Source: JBGQAS01 sp964498605 (GTDB lineage: Bacteria > Chloroflexota > Anaerolineae > Anaerolineales > Anaerolineaceae). Taken from it: a DNA stretch of 64,000 nucleotides. The DNA is taken from the NCBI GenBank assembly GCA_964498605.1, contig CAZCHK010000001.1:1-64000 (forward strand). Direction: 5' to 3'. This document shows, piece after piece, positions 34,434 to 43,468 of the stretch. Below the pieces are notes generated by a model. That model saw nothing but the letters and a program-made list of their open reading frames with translations. It searched no databases and was not told the origin of the DNA. The translations under genes were made by a program, and so were the position numbers. Every line of letters begins with the position of its first letter. Within the stretch, counting starts at the first letter, position 1.

Positions 34434-35773
34434 ACTAAATTTCGCTTCATTGCGAATTTGGTAACCGCTTTGAATACATTTTCCAGTTTGGCTTTTGCCG
34501 CCTTACTTTGATCATCATCTCCGCGAATGCCAATGGAATTGAGCGTTTTCAGGAATTGCTCATCAATTTTACTTGCGTTATCGACAATGACCTTTTGAAG
34601 ATCACTTTCATTGTCAGCAGCCATCATCTCTTCGATAAGGGCAACTTCGGGTGGTGGTGCGCTGGCTTTTTCGATCACCGCCATGAGTTTCTGGATTTTT
34701 TCTAGTCTCATTGTATCGCCACGCTGGCGCGTGTCCTCCAGAGCAGTTCGCAGTACCTGAACGAAGAAATCATCGATTTGATCCAGCTGCTCATTTGCTG
34801 TTTTTTCAATATCTTCAGAAGCCAGGATCTTTTCCAACGCCTCTCTGGCTCTGCGGAGTTCAGCATCGACTTTCTTGTCAATATCTGCTGTCAGGTCTAA
34901 AAGCTTCTGACGCAGGTCCATCAATTTTCGCTGCTCATCTCCCTGTGCGGCGTCGATTTTCTCGGTTAGAGATTGGAAAAATGCATAATCCAGCCCAGAA
35001 CGTGTGAGGCCAACCAGAGTTGACAATTGTAGATCTGTTGTCATGCCTGACAATACATCCAGCAATTTCTCGCGAGTAAGACCGTCCTTTCCCGCCTCCT
35101 GAAGAGCCTTGATCGCTAGTTCGACCTCGTCAGATTGCGCTTTGATTTGCTTTCCAATCTCAGTTTGTTCCATTAACTCTTTTTGCAGCTCATTCAGTTT
35201 TTGAGCGGAAGCCTGATCCCCTGATCCCAGAGATGCTTCTATAAGGCGTGAAAGCAAAACAAAAAATGTCTGGTCGATCAGCGCCCCTTCCTGTTTGATT
35301 ACTTCCCCGCGTGTCGAGTCACTGACAGTAAGTAATCTTTGCAGCAGGGATACTTTTTTCTGCTGCTCGTCCAGCATCTCCTTTGTGATGCCATCTGCCT
35401 GAAGGATGGTTTCAACCAGCGTTTGATAAGTCAGCATGGATTTGGGTTGTAACAAATATGCTTTCCTTTTCTCAGCGGGTAATCCGTCAATCACCTTGTT
35501 GAGCATGGGGCCAAGCATTTTTTCTTGCTCCATCAGGGGTAGACCCATTTCCGGTGGAAAGTATGTGAGTAACATTTCTTTTCCAGGATCATGATATACA
35601 ATTGGAGTGGGGATTTGTCCGGCAAATCCGCAGCTCTGGCACTGGGTGATGTTGACACTACCGCTTAATAATCGCTGTTTCGCCTGGGGATCGTTATTGA
35701 GGTCGAAAACTTGCTGAATTTCCACTAAAACAGGATTTTTACATCTTGGACAAGACATCTGTGTTTTTGGCAT
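34427..35773 (-). CDS. CpXC-domain protein with long coiled-coil region
   Basis: The 448-residue cytosolic protein starts with a CpXC-type zinc-binding module (MSCPRCKNP at 7-15 and TQCQSCGFAG near 43-52), continuing with the YHDPGKEMLLTYFPPEMG stretch typical of that family. The rest (about 120-448) is almost entirely charged helix with heptad character and no recognisable enzyme motif. Function unknown. A TATAAT and a GAGAG SD-like sequence precede it. It sits between the FHA regulator and a histidine kinase, suggesting a regulatory context only by proximity. Confidence 0.78.
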   Translation of the reverse strand: MPKTQMSCPRCKNPVLVEIQQVFDLNNDPQAKQRLLSGSVNITQCQSCGFAGQIPTPIVYHDPGKEMLLTYFPPEMGLPLMEQEKMLGPMLNKVIDGLPAEKRKAYLLQPKSMLTYQTLVETILQADGITKEMLDEQQKKVSLLQRLLTVSDSTRGEVIKQEGALIDQTFFVLLSRLIEASLGSGDQASAQKLNELQKELMEQTEIGKQIKAQSDEVELAIKALQEAGKDGLTREKLLDVLSGMTTDLQLSTLVGLTRSGLDYAFFQSLTEKIDAAQGDEQRKLMDLRQKLLDLTADIDKKVDAELRRAREALEKILASEDIEKTANEQLDQIDDFFVQVLRTALEDTRQRGDTMRLEKIQKLMAVIEKASAPPPEVALIEEMMAADNESDLQKVIVDNASKIDEQFLKTLNSIGIRGDDDQSKAAKAKLENVFKAVTKFAMKRNLVK

Positions 35774-35827
35774 GTTGAACTCTCTTTATGATGAATTTTG
35801 CGCTGAGATTATACCATTGACAAATTT

Positions 35828-37378
35828 TTATCGTGGAAGCGAGAAGCAGATATGCGCTCCAATTTTTCTTGGTTTATCAATCCATATCTTTCCACCATGC
35901 GCTTCGATGATCGACTTTGCCAAATATAATCCCAAGCCGGTGCCTTTGGATTTTTTAGCAATTTCAGGCGACCGGTAGAAACGATCAAATACGTAAGGAA
36001 GATCTTCCGGATCGATACCCGGGCCTTCGTCAGAGACGCATATGATGATTGAATCCGCGCGCGATTGACCTGAGATGACAATTTTTCCCTGGGGAGAATA
36101 TTTGATCGAGTTTGAAATCAGGTTCGCCAGAACCTGTTCAATCCTGAACTCATCACAATGAACAAGGGGAAAATCCTGGTCAAAGTCCACCGTGATCTGA
36201 TGATGTGCAGTTTGGGTTTGAAATTTCTTTGCCGCTCTTTCACTCAGCGCTGGCATGGAGCACTCTGTACGTTTTATCGAGAAACCGCCTGCCTGTAGAC
36301 GCGACGCTTCAAGTAAATTATCAATCAGGTTGCCAAGATGGTCAGCTTCATCCTCGATGACCTGAAGACTTTCTGCGACGATGTCCTTATCCCAGTGTGC
36401 ATCTTCAAGGCGAAGCGTGCTGACGTACCCTTTGATCAGCGCGACTGGTGTTTTTAATTCATGCCCAATGATAGAAACGAAAGTTGATTTCAATTCTTCA
36501 GTTTGGCGAAATCTGGTAATATCTCGAATGTTGGCAATAATGTTTACCAGGGTTCCCGTGCTGGAAATCAGAGGAGCGTAGGTTATACTGACAGGCAGCG
36601 GCTTTAGATCTCCATTGCGCTTGAGATCACCTTCAACGTAAAGTATCGCGTGAGGGGTCAACGGCCAACCACCCGATACCGCTTTTTCCAACGTGTCGTC
36701 TTTCGGGACCTTTTCCCAGCGAATGATTTGTTCATGCAGGTTTCCAATCACCTCTTGACGGCTCAGTGATAAAAGCCGTAAAAGAGCGGGATTTGCGCGT
36801 TCAATTTTTAGATCGGGAAAGAGGATCAAGATTCCATCGCCAGATGTTTCCAGCAACGCATCCAGGCGCTGTTTTTCCTGGTTTACCTGGGTATACAGCT
36901 TTGCATTTCCTACTGCTATCGCAGCCTGATCCGCAAAACTTCCCAACAGCATCCGGTCGTTTTGTGTGAACAGATTCAGACCCTGCCTGAAAATAAAAAT
37001 AAACCCTGTGACCTGTCGTTGAGAAACAAGGGGAAGACCTACGCCGGCAAGAGAGCCCGAGCTTAAGGAGCGTACCAGATTGGTTAACCACTGATTGAGG
37101 TTTGATGACTCGCCCTGCTCGGGCACGTCATCCATAGGTATTTCTGAAAGGTACTTCCCAATATGCTGTAAAAATGCGGGGGACAGCCCTTTGGACACCT
37201 GGATTCGCCATCCGCCCACATATGAAGGTAACGCGATAAAACCAGCCTGACCAACCAATAGCTCCATGGATATTTCCAGGATGCGTTCAAGAAGCTTGTC
37301 CAGGTTTAATTCTCTGGTTAAAGCGCGTGATAGTTCTAACAAATAATCACGTTGGCGAACGCGAAGATCAGGCAGCAT
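35828..37378 (-). CDS. Soluble sensor histidine kinase with GAF and PAS domains
   Basis: The 516 residues have no membrane segment. Order: GAF-like domain (about 10-170), PAS domain (about 178-290: LLETSGDGILILFPDLKIERANPALLRLL), HisKA with the phospho-His in STFVSIIGHELKTPVALIKGY, and HATPase with N box NLISNSIKYSP, G1 VSDEGPGID, F box FDRFYRS and G2 KGTGLGLYLAKSI. Its signal and partner are unknown; the orphan receiver at 8067-8444 is one candidate. ATG at 37378 lies 14 nt after the aminotransferase stop, so it is probably co-transcribed. No SD is present; a TAAAAT 6 nt upstream could start a leaderless transcript. Confidence 0.92.
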   Translation of the reverse strand: MLPDLRVRQRDYLLELSRALTRELNLDKLLERILEISMELLVGQAGFIALPSYVGGWRIQVSKGLSPAFLQHIGKYLSEIPMDDVPEQGESSNLNQWLTNLVRSLSSGSLAGVGLPLVSQRQVTGFIFIFRQGLNLFTQNDRMLLGSFADQAAIAVGNAKLYTQVNQEKQRLDALLETSGDGILILFPDLKIERANPALLRLLSLSRQEVIGNLHEQIIRWEKVPKDDTLEKAVSGGWPLTPHAILYVEGDLKRNGDLKPLPVSITYAPLISSTGTLVNIIANIRDITRFRQTEELKSTFVSIIGHELKTPVALIKGYVSTLRLEDAHWDKDIVAESLQVIEDEADHLGNLIDNLLEASRLQAGGFSIKRTECSMPALSERAAKKFQTQTAHHQITVDFDQDFPLVHCDEFRIEQVLANLISNSIKYSPQGKIVISGQSRADSIIICVSDEGPGIDPEDLPYVFDRFYRSPEIAKKSKGTGLGLYLAKSIIEAHGGKIWIDKPRKIGAHICFSLPR

Positions 37379-37392
37379 AAGCGTATTTTATC

Positions 37393-38763
37393 TTAGTTTG
37401 CAGCCTCCGAGGATTCTTCCTCCGAAATATGGTTATTCATGGAGTAGATCTCATCTTCAGCGATGGTGATTGCTTCTTCTAAGATTTCCAGTCCTTCTTC
37501 CACTTCCTCTTTGGTGATGCACAGCGGAGGAGAAATGCGTATGGTGCTTGTGCCACATCCGAGTGTCAGCAATCCGCGTTCGAAACAAAGGTCCACGACG
37601 CGGTCACGTAGAACAGGGTCACAATCATGTGTTTCCGGATCTTTCACAAACTCCACCCCCAGCATCAGTCCAATTCCTCTCACTTCGCCCACGTACGGAT
37701 GGCGGTCGTAGATGTCTCTTAGAAGGTTTAAGGCGTGTGAACCAACGATCCTGGCATTCTCAAGATAGGAATCTTCTACAAGTTTTAATGTAGCCAGCGA
37801 AGCCACGCATGAAAGAGGGTTTCCGCCATAGGTGTTGCCGTGGGCTCCCCTTGGCCAGGTCATCACGCTCTTGCGAGCGATCATTGCTCCAAAAGGAACG
37901 CCCGAAGCTATACCTTTTGCAGTGGTGATAATATCAGGCTCTACCCCAAAATTTTCGATAGACCACCATTTACCTGTGCGACCCACACCTGCTTGTACCT
38001 CATCAGCGATCAGGAGAATACCGTGTTTATCGCACAACGTGCGCAAAGCCGGGAAGAACGATGCGGGTGGAACAACATAGCCGCCTTCACCCTGAATGGG
38101 TTCAACCAGCACGCCGGCGACCTCATCAGCAGGAAGGATGCGGTCGAGAATCTCTTCCTGAATATATCGGACAACTGCCTGCCCGTAATCTTCGTTTGGT
38201 TTGGATTTCAAGATTTGGTGATACTCATTCGGAAAAGGGGCGTGCACCACACCGTTCATCAACGGGAAGAATCCTCTATGGTAAACGGGTTTGCTTGCTG
38301 TGAACGTTACAGCCCCCATGGTCCTCCCATGGAAACCTCCAAGAAAACCGATGAACTGACTGCGTTTCGTGTGAAAACGAGCCAGCTTGATGGCCGATTC
38401 AACGCTCTCCGTTCCAGAGTTTGTTACGAATGTTACAGCATCTTCTTGGAAGGGGGCTATGCGGTCCAGATACTCCGCGAGCTCCACCCACTTTTCGTGG
38501 TAGAAATCAGAGGATATGTGAATGAATTTTTCTGCTTGTTCCTGAATGGCTTTGACCACAGCGGGGTGACTGTGACCCGTGGAGGCGACTGCGATCCCCG
38601 CGGCAAAATCTAAAAAACGGTTTCCATCAACATCCCAAACCTCGCACCCTTTTCCGTGATCCATGACAAAAGGATAACCGCGGGGGTATGACTGGGACAC
38701 GACCTTCGAGTCGCGTTCGATGATGCGCTTGGCATTTGGCCCTGGCAACTTTAACGTATTCAT
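37393..38763 (-). CDS. Class III PLP-dependent aminotransferase (acetylornithine/GABA type)
   Basis: The 456-residue PLP enzyme has VTNSGTESVESAIKLAR, GGFHGRTMGAVTFT, the PLP Asp in LLIADEVQAGVGRTG, and the Schiff-base Lys in TTAKGIASGVPFGAMI. The family covers acetylornithine, 4-aminobutyrate and related omega-transaminases. The length and the VLVEPIQGEGGYVVPP motif favour a GabT-like member, but the substrate is uncertain. GGAGG lies 5 nt before the ATG. A leader of about 90 nt with two hairpins precedes it. The acidic C-terminal tail (EEESSEAAN) is unusual for the family. Confidence 0.9.
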   Translation of the reverse strand: MNTLKLPGPNAKRIIERDSKVVSQSYPRGYPFVMDHGKGCEVWDVDGNRFLDFAAGIAVASTGHSHPAVVKAIQEQAEKFIHISSDFYHEKWVELAEYLDRIAPFQEDAVTFVTNSGTESVESAIKLARFHTKRSQFIGFLGGFHGRTMGAVTFTASKPVYHRGFFPLMNGVVHAPFPNEYHQILKSKPNEDYGQAVVRYIQEEILDRILPADEVAGVLVEPIQGEGGYVVPPASFFPALRTLCDKHGILLIADEVQAGVGRTGKWWSIENFGVEPDIITTAKGIASGVPFGAMIARKSVMTWPRGAHGNTYGGNPLSCVASLATLKLVEDSYLENARIVGSHALNLLRDIYDRHPYVGEVRGIGLMLGVEFVKDPETHDCDPVLRDRVVDLCFERGLLTLGCGTSTIRISPPLCITKEEVEEGLEILEEAITIAEDEIYSMNNHISEEESSEAAN

Positions 38764-38801
38764 TTTATCCTCCTGGATTTACTAGATTGATCGAACTGGC
38801 A

Positions 38802-38846
38802 CAACAACAGGTTCCCAGGTTGTTGATATGGAACCCACCCGGTTCA
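38802..38846 (-). promoter_or_regulatory. Two tandem hairpins in the aminotransferase leader
   Basis: CAACAAC/GTTGTTG (38802-38808 with 38819-38825, 10-nt loop) and GAACC/GGTTC (5-nt loop, about 38831-38845). Both lie inside the predicted 5' UTR. They may be a regulatory RNA element; no known riboswitch class is recognised. Confidence 0.35.
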
Positions 38847-38860
38847 AATACAGGTTCTTC

Positions 38861-38890
38861 ATTGTAGCACCGGTAGAGAGAATTTGACAA
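38861..38890 (-). promoter_or_regulatory. Promoter of the aminotransferase-histidine kinase pair
   Basis: Minus strand TTGTCA (38890-38885), 18-nt spacer, TACAAT (38866-38861). Transcription would start near 38854. Confidence 0.6.
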
Positions 38891-38958
38891 TGGATGGAGG
38901 TAATGAAAGTATCCAGAAAGAAAGCACCTCAACAAAGATTGCATCCAGCAGGAGTTGC

Positions 38959-39894
38959 TTACTTCGTGGAGCGCGCCAGGGCTAAAGCGCCGACAAGACC
39001 TGCGTCATCGCCAAGTTGAGCGATAGAGATTTTCAGATCCCTCACATATTCTATCGAAATCACATTGCGGTGGATCGATTGCATCAACGCGTCCGTAAAG
39101 ATTTTTCCACTGCGAGAAACTCCGCCGCCAAGGATGAGCACTTCCGGATTAAAAATGTGCAGGTAGTCGGCGATCGTCGAACCTAAAAAACCCGCTGCCC
39201 TTTCCAGAGATTTCTTTGCCAGGTCGTCACCCGCACCGGCTGCCCTGGAGATCTCGAGGGAGGTAATTTCGTCCAAATTGGAGAGAATAGACCTGACGCC
39301 TTTCTTGAGCTGGTCTTTTACCCACTGGGCGATGGCAGGACCCGCAGAAAAAGATTCAATATGTCCTGGGTGACCACAGCCGCACAGGGGACCATCTGGA
39401 TCAATCACGACATGACCCAATTCTCCCGCTAATCCGCGGGCGCCCGTGAGAAGTTTGTCATGTATGATGACTCCACCTCCAATTCCAGTGCTTATGGTCA
39501 GGTACAGCACATCATGGTAACCTCTGGCTGCGCCGTATTTCCACTCGCCCATTGCTGCCAGATTGGCATCATTCCCTACGGCAACTGGTATATGGAACTT
39601 CTCTTCAATTATTGACCGGATAGGCAGGTAATCCCAGCCTGGCACATTCGGAGCAAGAATGACGACGCCCTGCGCGGGATCGACATAACCTGGGACTGCC
39701 AGTCCAATCGCTCTGACCTTGTTCTTATTCTCGGGCAAGGTTTCCTGGATAAGATCGGTCAATCTTTGTAACGGTGTGGATTTTTTATGGGCGGTCCGGA
39801 TCCGGTGGCTCTTAATCGGCACGATACCTTCAACAGGATACAATGCCACCCTGATATGCGTTCCGCCAACATCGACAGCCAGGTATTGTCCCAT
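38959..39894 (-). CDS. ROK-family sugar kinase, probable glucokinase
   Basis: The 311 residues show the ROK layout: phosphate-1 motif VDVGGTHIRVALY, GNDANLAAMGEWKYGAARG with the catalytic Asp, STGIGGGVI, and the zinc loop GHVVIDPDGPLCGCGHPGHIES. The third zinc ligand, usually Cys, is His here. The sequence supports a glucose or related hexose kinase. The start at 39894 (MGQYLAVDVGGT) is chosen because the earlier ATG at 39903 overlaps the -10 box TATAAT, which ends 7 nt upstream of 39894; there is no SD. It is divergent from the pyrimidine operon. Confidence 0.9.
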   Translation of the reverse strand: MGQYLAVDVGGTHIRVALYPVEGIVPIKSHRIRTAHKKSTPLQRLTDLIQETLPENKNKVRAIGLAVPGYVDPAQGVVILAPNVPGWDYLPIRSIIEEKFHIPVAVGNDANLAAMGEWKYGAARGYHDVLYLTISTGIGGGVIIHDKLLTGARGLAGELGHVVIDPDGPLCGCGHPGHIESFSAGPAIAQWVKDQLKKGVRSILSNLDEITSLEISRAAGAGDDLAKKSLERAAGFLGSTIADYLHIFNPEVLILGGGVSRSGKIFTDALMQSIHRNVISIEYVRDLKISIAQLGDDAGLVGALALARSTK

Positions 39895-39901
39895 GCGGGA
39901 C

Positions 39902-39907
39902 ATTATA
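39902..39907 (-). promoter_or_regulatory. -10 box of the ROK kinase gene, leaderless arrangement
   Basis: TATAAT on the minus strand, 7 nt before the ATG at 39894; the -35 region is weak. It decides the start codon, since the alternative ATG lies inside it. Confidence 0.55.
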
Positions 39908-39949
39908 GCACGCGCGTTGTATGAAAAGTTAACGATAGACCAGCAGACC

Positions 39950-39978
39950 TTGACAACTATTGTCCAGACTGGTATAAA
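39950..39978 (+). promoter_or_regulatory. Promoter of the pyrimidine operon
   Basis: TTGACA at 39950-39955, 17-nt spacer, TATAAA at 39973-39978. The leader to pyrC is only about 20 nt, so there is no room for a PyrR-type attenuator. Confidence 0.8.
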
Positions 39979-40004
39979 TCCGAAGTTTTGCGAACCGAAC
40001 ACAA

Positions 40005-41057
40005 ATGATCATAAAACTTCCAGGACTGATCGATTGCCATGTGCATTTACGGGTTCCAGGCGGGGAACACAAGGAAGATTTTTCGAGCGGTTCAAAAGCT
40101 GCCATAGCGGGGGGATTTACTACCATTCTGGCGATGCCCAACACGCAGCCTCCCTTGACCAGGCTTGACCTACTTCTCAGGCTTCAAGCTGAAGCTAAGA
40201 AGAAGGCTTATTGCAATATTCTTTTTTTTGCAGGAGCATCACCCAACGAAATTCATCAACTGCCTGAATTATCCAACCAGGCAGTTGCTCTTAAAATCTA
40301 CATGAATGATACTTTTGGCCTGTTGAGAATGAACAAGCGGAAGGATCTTGAGCGGTGCTTGAGAATTTGGGGCATGGAAAAGCCAGTTGCTGTCCATGCT
40401 GAAGGCGAAAAGATTGACCTAGCCATCGAGCTTTGCCGAGAGTCAGGTTCAAAAATCCATTTTTGTCATGTCAGCCGTAAAACCGATATTGAGAAGATTG
40501 CCAAAGCAAAACAGCTGCAGCTACCTGTCACGTGTGAGGTTAGCCCACATCACCTCTTCCTCACAGATAAGGACGCAGTTCGGCTTGGGCCATTTGGATA
40601 CATGAAGCCATTATTGGGGACAGCGAAAGATCGGGACGCGCTATGGGCTCATATCGAGGAAACAATTGATTGTATTGGGACCGATCATGCACCACACACT
40701 GCAGTCGAAAAAATGCTTCCAGCGGGTGGACCACCGGGAGTACCAGGGCTGGAAACCGCTCTGCCCTTGATGATCACAGCCGTAACACAGGAAAGGTTGA
40801 CAATTGATCGATTGATCTCTTTGATGTTCAGCAATCCCGCAAGAATTTTCCACGTTCCTACCGCTCCTGCAACATGGATTGAGGTGGATGTGGAGAAAAG
40901 ATCGAGAATTTCAGGAGAAACGCTTTTTACCAAATGCGCATGGTCTCCATTTGAGGGCATGGAAGTTACTGGAACAGTGCAGCGAGTTGTTATGGATGGA
41001 TTGACTGTTTTTGAAAGAGGAAAATTTTTTATTAAGGAGAGTGATTATGCAAGCTAA
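40005..41057 (+). CDS. pyrC: Dihydroorotase
   Basis: This zinc amidohydrolase cyclises carbamoyl-aspartate to dihydroorotate (third step of UMP synthesis). The 350 residues include LPGLIDCHVHLRVPGG, the carboxylated-Lys region ALKIYMNDTFG, FCHVSRKTDI, EVSPHHLFLT and IGTDHAPHT with the catalytic Asp. It is of the class I type but starts directly at the barrel, lacking most of the N-terminal beta-sandwich of longer homologues. It precedes pyrB with an 11-nt overlap. The other late pyrimidine genes follow. Confidence 0.93.
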   Translation: MIIKLPGLIDCHVHLRVPGGEHKEDFSSGSKAAIAGGFTTILAMPNTQPPLTRLDLLLRLQAEAKKKAYCNILFFAGASPNEIHQLPELSNQAVALKIYMNDTFGLLRMNKRKDLERCLRIWGMEKPVAVHAEGEKIDLAIELCRESGSKIHFCHVSRKTDIEKIAKAKQLQLPVTCEVSPHHLFLTDKDAVRLGPFGYMKPLLGTAKDRDALWAHIEETIDCIGTDHAPHTAVEKMLPAGGPPGVPGLETALPLMITAVTQERLTIDRLISLMFSNPARIFHVPTAPATWIEVDVEKRSRISGETLFTKCAWSPFEGMEVTGTVQRVVMDGLTVFERGKFFIKESDYAS

Positions 41058-42042
41058 AACCCTGACGCCGTTGTTCGATTTTGGGAAAATGAAACGGTCC
41101 GAAAGCATCCGCAATGGATTAACCGGAAGAGACATTTTGGGAGTCGATCAATTTGATCGAGACGCTCTGAAGTACATTTTTCAGAGAACCTTTGAAATGA
41201 GGGAAATGGTTGAAAAGATTGGGGCATGCGATCTCCTGGTCGGAAAAATCCTTTCTTGTTTGTTCTATGAACCTTCCACTCGCACAAGCGCTTCTTTTAT
41301 CGCAGCCATGGAACGGCTGGGAGGAGCGGTGATCCCCATCACTCAGGGTGTGCAATTCAGTTCAGTGTCAAAAGGCGAGAGCCTACCAGATACAATCAGG
41401 ACTTTGGAACAGTACTCGGATGTGATCGTTCTTCGGCATCCGGAAATTGGATCAGCGAAAGTTGCCGCGGAAGCGGCATCGGTTCCTGTATTAAACGCGG
41501 GAGACGGGGCGGGGGAGCATCCCACCCAGGCATTGCTTGACCTGTTTACCATCGAGGAAGAATTGGGCAGGATCGATGGTTTGCGTATCGGCATGGTGGG
41601 CGATCTACGGTTTGGCAGAACGATCCATAGTCTCACGAAGCTCTTGCTCAATTACGATGTCCAGCTGCGATTTGTGTCACCGGATATTCTCAGATTGCCC
41701 ATGTCAATCATGAACCAGGTTATTGACAGAGGGATCGAAGTAAGGGAAACAAACGATATCGCTGATGTGATCGGGAATGTCGATGTTCTGTATGTCACCC
41801 GCGTTCAAAAGGAGCGTTTCACCGACATGGCGCAGTACGATGATCTAAAGAACCTGTACGAGATCACGCCGGCAGTGATGAAAAATGCGAAGAAAGAAAT
41901 GATCGTGATGCACCCTCTCCCGAGAGTGGGCGAGATCAGTCCTGAAATTGACAACGATCCCCGGGCCGCTTACTTCCGGCAGGTTAGAAATGGGATGTAC
42001 ATCAGGATGGCGCTTTTAGCTGCAGTGCTTGGTAAAGCTTAG
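41047..42042 (+). CDS. pyrB: Aspartate carbamoyltransferase catalytic subunit
   Basis: PyrB joins carbamoyl phosphate and aspartate. The 331 residues show the carbamoyl-phosphate motif FYEPSTRTSASF (about 76-87), GDGAGEHPTQALLDLFTI, and MHPLPRVGEISPEID. The ATG at 41047 has AAGGAG 7 nt upstream; the in-frame start at 41011 is rejected. No regulatory subunit gene (pyrI) occurs in the window. An N-terminal extension of about 30 residues before the core resembles that of other bacterial PyrB with attached lead sequence. Confidence 0.95.
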   Translation: MQAKTLTPLFDFGKMKRSESIRNGLTGRDILGVDQFDRDALKYIFQRTFEMREMVEKIGACDLLVGKILSCLFYEPSTRTSASFIAAMERLGGAVIPITQGVQFSSVSKGESLPDTIRTLEQYSDVIVLRHPEIGSAKVAAEAASVPVLNAGDGAGEHPTQALLDLFTIEEELGRIDGLRIGMVGDLRFGRTIHSLTKLLLNYDVQLRFVSPDILRLPMSIMNQVIDRGIEVRETNDIADVIGNVDVLYVTRVQKERFTDMAQYDDLKNLYEITPAVMKNAKKEMIVMHPLPRVGEISPEIDNDPRAAYFRQVRNGMYIRMALLAAVLGKA

Positions 42043-42055
42043 ACCGGGAGGAATG

Positions 42056-43465
42056 GTGAACAATTCATTTTTACTGAAGCTGACTGGAGCAATAACGAAA
42101 AACAATTCACTTTTATGCCTGGGTTTGGATCCAGACTCTGTTCAGTTGAATATTGGAGCATCTTCATCGATCAAGGCCGATCTGATTCGATGGGCAGGGG
42201 AACTAATCGACCGAACAAAAGATGTAATCTGCTGCGTGAAGCCGAACATTGCCTTTTATGAGCAGTTTGGTCTGGAGGGATTACAGGCATTGAAGGAAAT
42301 CCTGCGGAACATCCCGCCAGAGATACCCGTGATCTTAGACGCGAAAAGAGGGGACATCGGCAGCACGGCTGAAGCCTATGCGCGATCGGTTTTTGATTTT
42401 TGGAATGCTGACGCGGTCACGTTGAACCCTTACTTGGGAGAAGACAGTATCAAACCTTTCCTGGACTATCCCGGAAAAATGGTCTTCATCCTGTGTCAGA
42501 CTTCCAATCCATCCGCGCATCAGATACAGAATCATGGCATTCCATACTTGTATGAAAGAGTGGCGATGTTAGCACAGCAATGGGGTTCTGTTGATCAGGT
42601 TGGATTTGTCGTAGGCGCAACGCAAATTGATGCCCTTGCGAAAGTAAGACACCTTGCTCCTGCGTCCTGGCTGCTTGTGCCGGGTGTTGGGTCACAAGGC
42701 GGAGACCTGGAAGAAGCAATAAAGGCTGGATTGAGAAGCAACGGCACAGGTATGGTTATCCCGATTTCCCGTTCCGTAATCTATGCTGATGATGTGCGTG
42801 CAGCAGCCAGGGGATATAGAGAAAAGATCAATCAGGCAGTACGGGTCCAGCAGGCTCAAGCAAAACCCGAGGCTGGCATAGAAAATCTAATTGATGGTTT
42901 ATTCCAGACAGGTTGTGTAAAATTCGGAAATTTTCTTCTTGCCTCAGGAAAAGAATCACCGGTTTACATCGATCTTCGCAGGATCATATCTTTTCCTGAA
43001 TTGTTTAATTCGTGCCTAAGAGAATATATTAAAATCGCTTCAAAACTTCAATTTGACCTGATCTCAGCGGTACCTTATGCTGCCTTGCCTTTGGCAGCAG
43101 GGATTATGCAGCACCTCGCCAAGCCGATGATTTACTCGCGCAAAGAAGCGAAGCCGCATGGAACCGGGCAGATGGTTGAAGGACATTATGCAAAGGGGCA
43201 GGTGGCTGTTCTGATTGAGGATGTAGTGACTACCGGAGGAAGCATTCTTGCGGCCATTGAATCGATGCGCAATGAAGGCCTTGCTGTCAATGATGTAATT
43301 GTCCTTGTGGACCGCATGCAGGGCGGCAAGGAAGCATTGGCACAAGCTGGTTGCAGGATGCATTCGATACTGAATATCGAGGAGATCATCCAACACCTCT
43401 ATAACAGCGGCAAGATCGATCAACCTTCATATGATAAACTTTTAGAATATGTTCATGACAGGTGA
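42056..43465 (+). CDS. pyrFE: Bifunctional OMP decarboxylase / orotate phosphoribosyltransferase
   Basis: The 469 residues fuse the last two enzymes of UMP synthesis. Residues 1 to about 275 are a type 2 OMP decarboxylase (LLCLGLDPD, ILDAKRGDIGSTAEAYA with the Lys-Asp catalytic array, PGVGSQGGD). Residues about 285-469 are orotate phosphoribosyltransferase (FGNFLLASGKESPVYIDLR, YSRKEAKPHGTG, PRPP loop VLIEDVVTTGGS). The order is reversed relative to animal UMP synthase. GTG at 42056 has GGGAGG 4 nt upstream; ATG at 42053 is possible but the SD would be too close. It lies 13 nt after pyrB. Confidence 0.94.
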   Translation: MNNSFLLKLTGAITKNNSLLCLGLDPDSVQLNIGASSSIKADLIRWAGELIDRTKDVICCVKPNIAFYEQFGLEGLQALKEILRNIPPEIPVILDAKRGDIGSTAEAYARSVFDFWNADAVTLNPYLGEDSIKPFLDYPGKMVFILCQTSNPSAHQIQNHGIPYLYERVAMLAQQWGSVDQVGFVVGATQIDALAKVRHLAPASWLLVPGVGSQGGDLEEAIKAGLRSNGTGMVIPISRSVIYADDVRAAARGYREKINQAVRVQQAQAKPEAGIENLIDGLFQTGCVKFGNFLLASGKESPVYIDLRRIISFPELFNSCLREYIKIASKLQFDLISAVPYAALPLAAGIMQHLAKPMIYSRKEAKPHGTGQMVEGHYAKGQVAVLIEDVVTTGGSILAAIESMRNEGLAVNDVIVLVDRMQGGKEALAQAGCRMHSILNIEEIIQHLYNSGKIDQPSYDKLLEYVHDR

Positions 43466-43468
43466 AGC

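Noticed and set aside
37840..38613. 257-codon plus-strand ORF opposite the aminotransferase
   Set aside because: Antisense shadow of a strongly conserved PLP enzyme with no recognisable motif or SD.
38841..38851. GGTTCAAATAC resembling a tRNA T-loop
   Set aside because: No acceptor or anticodon stems can be folded around it on either strand.
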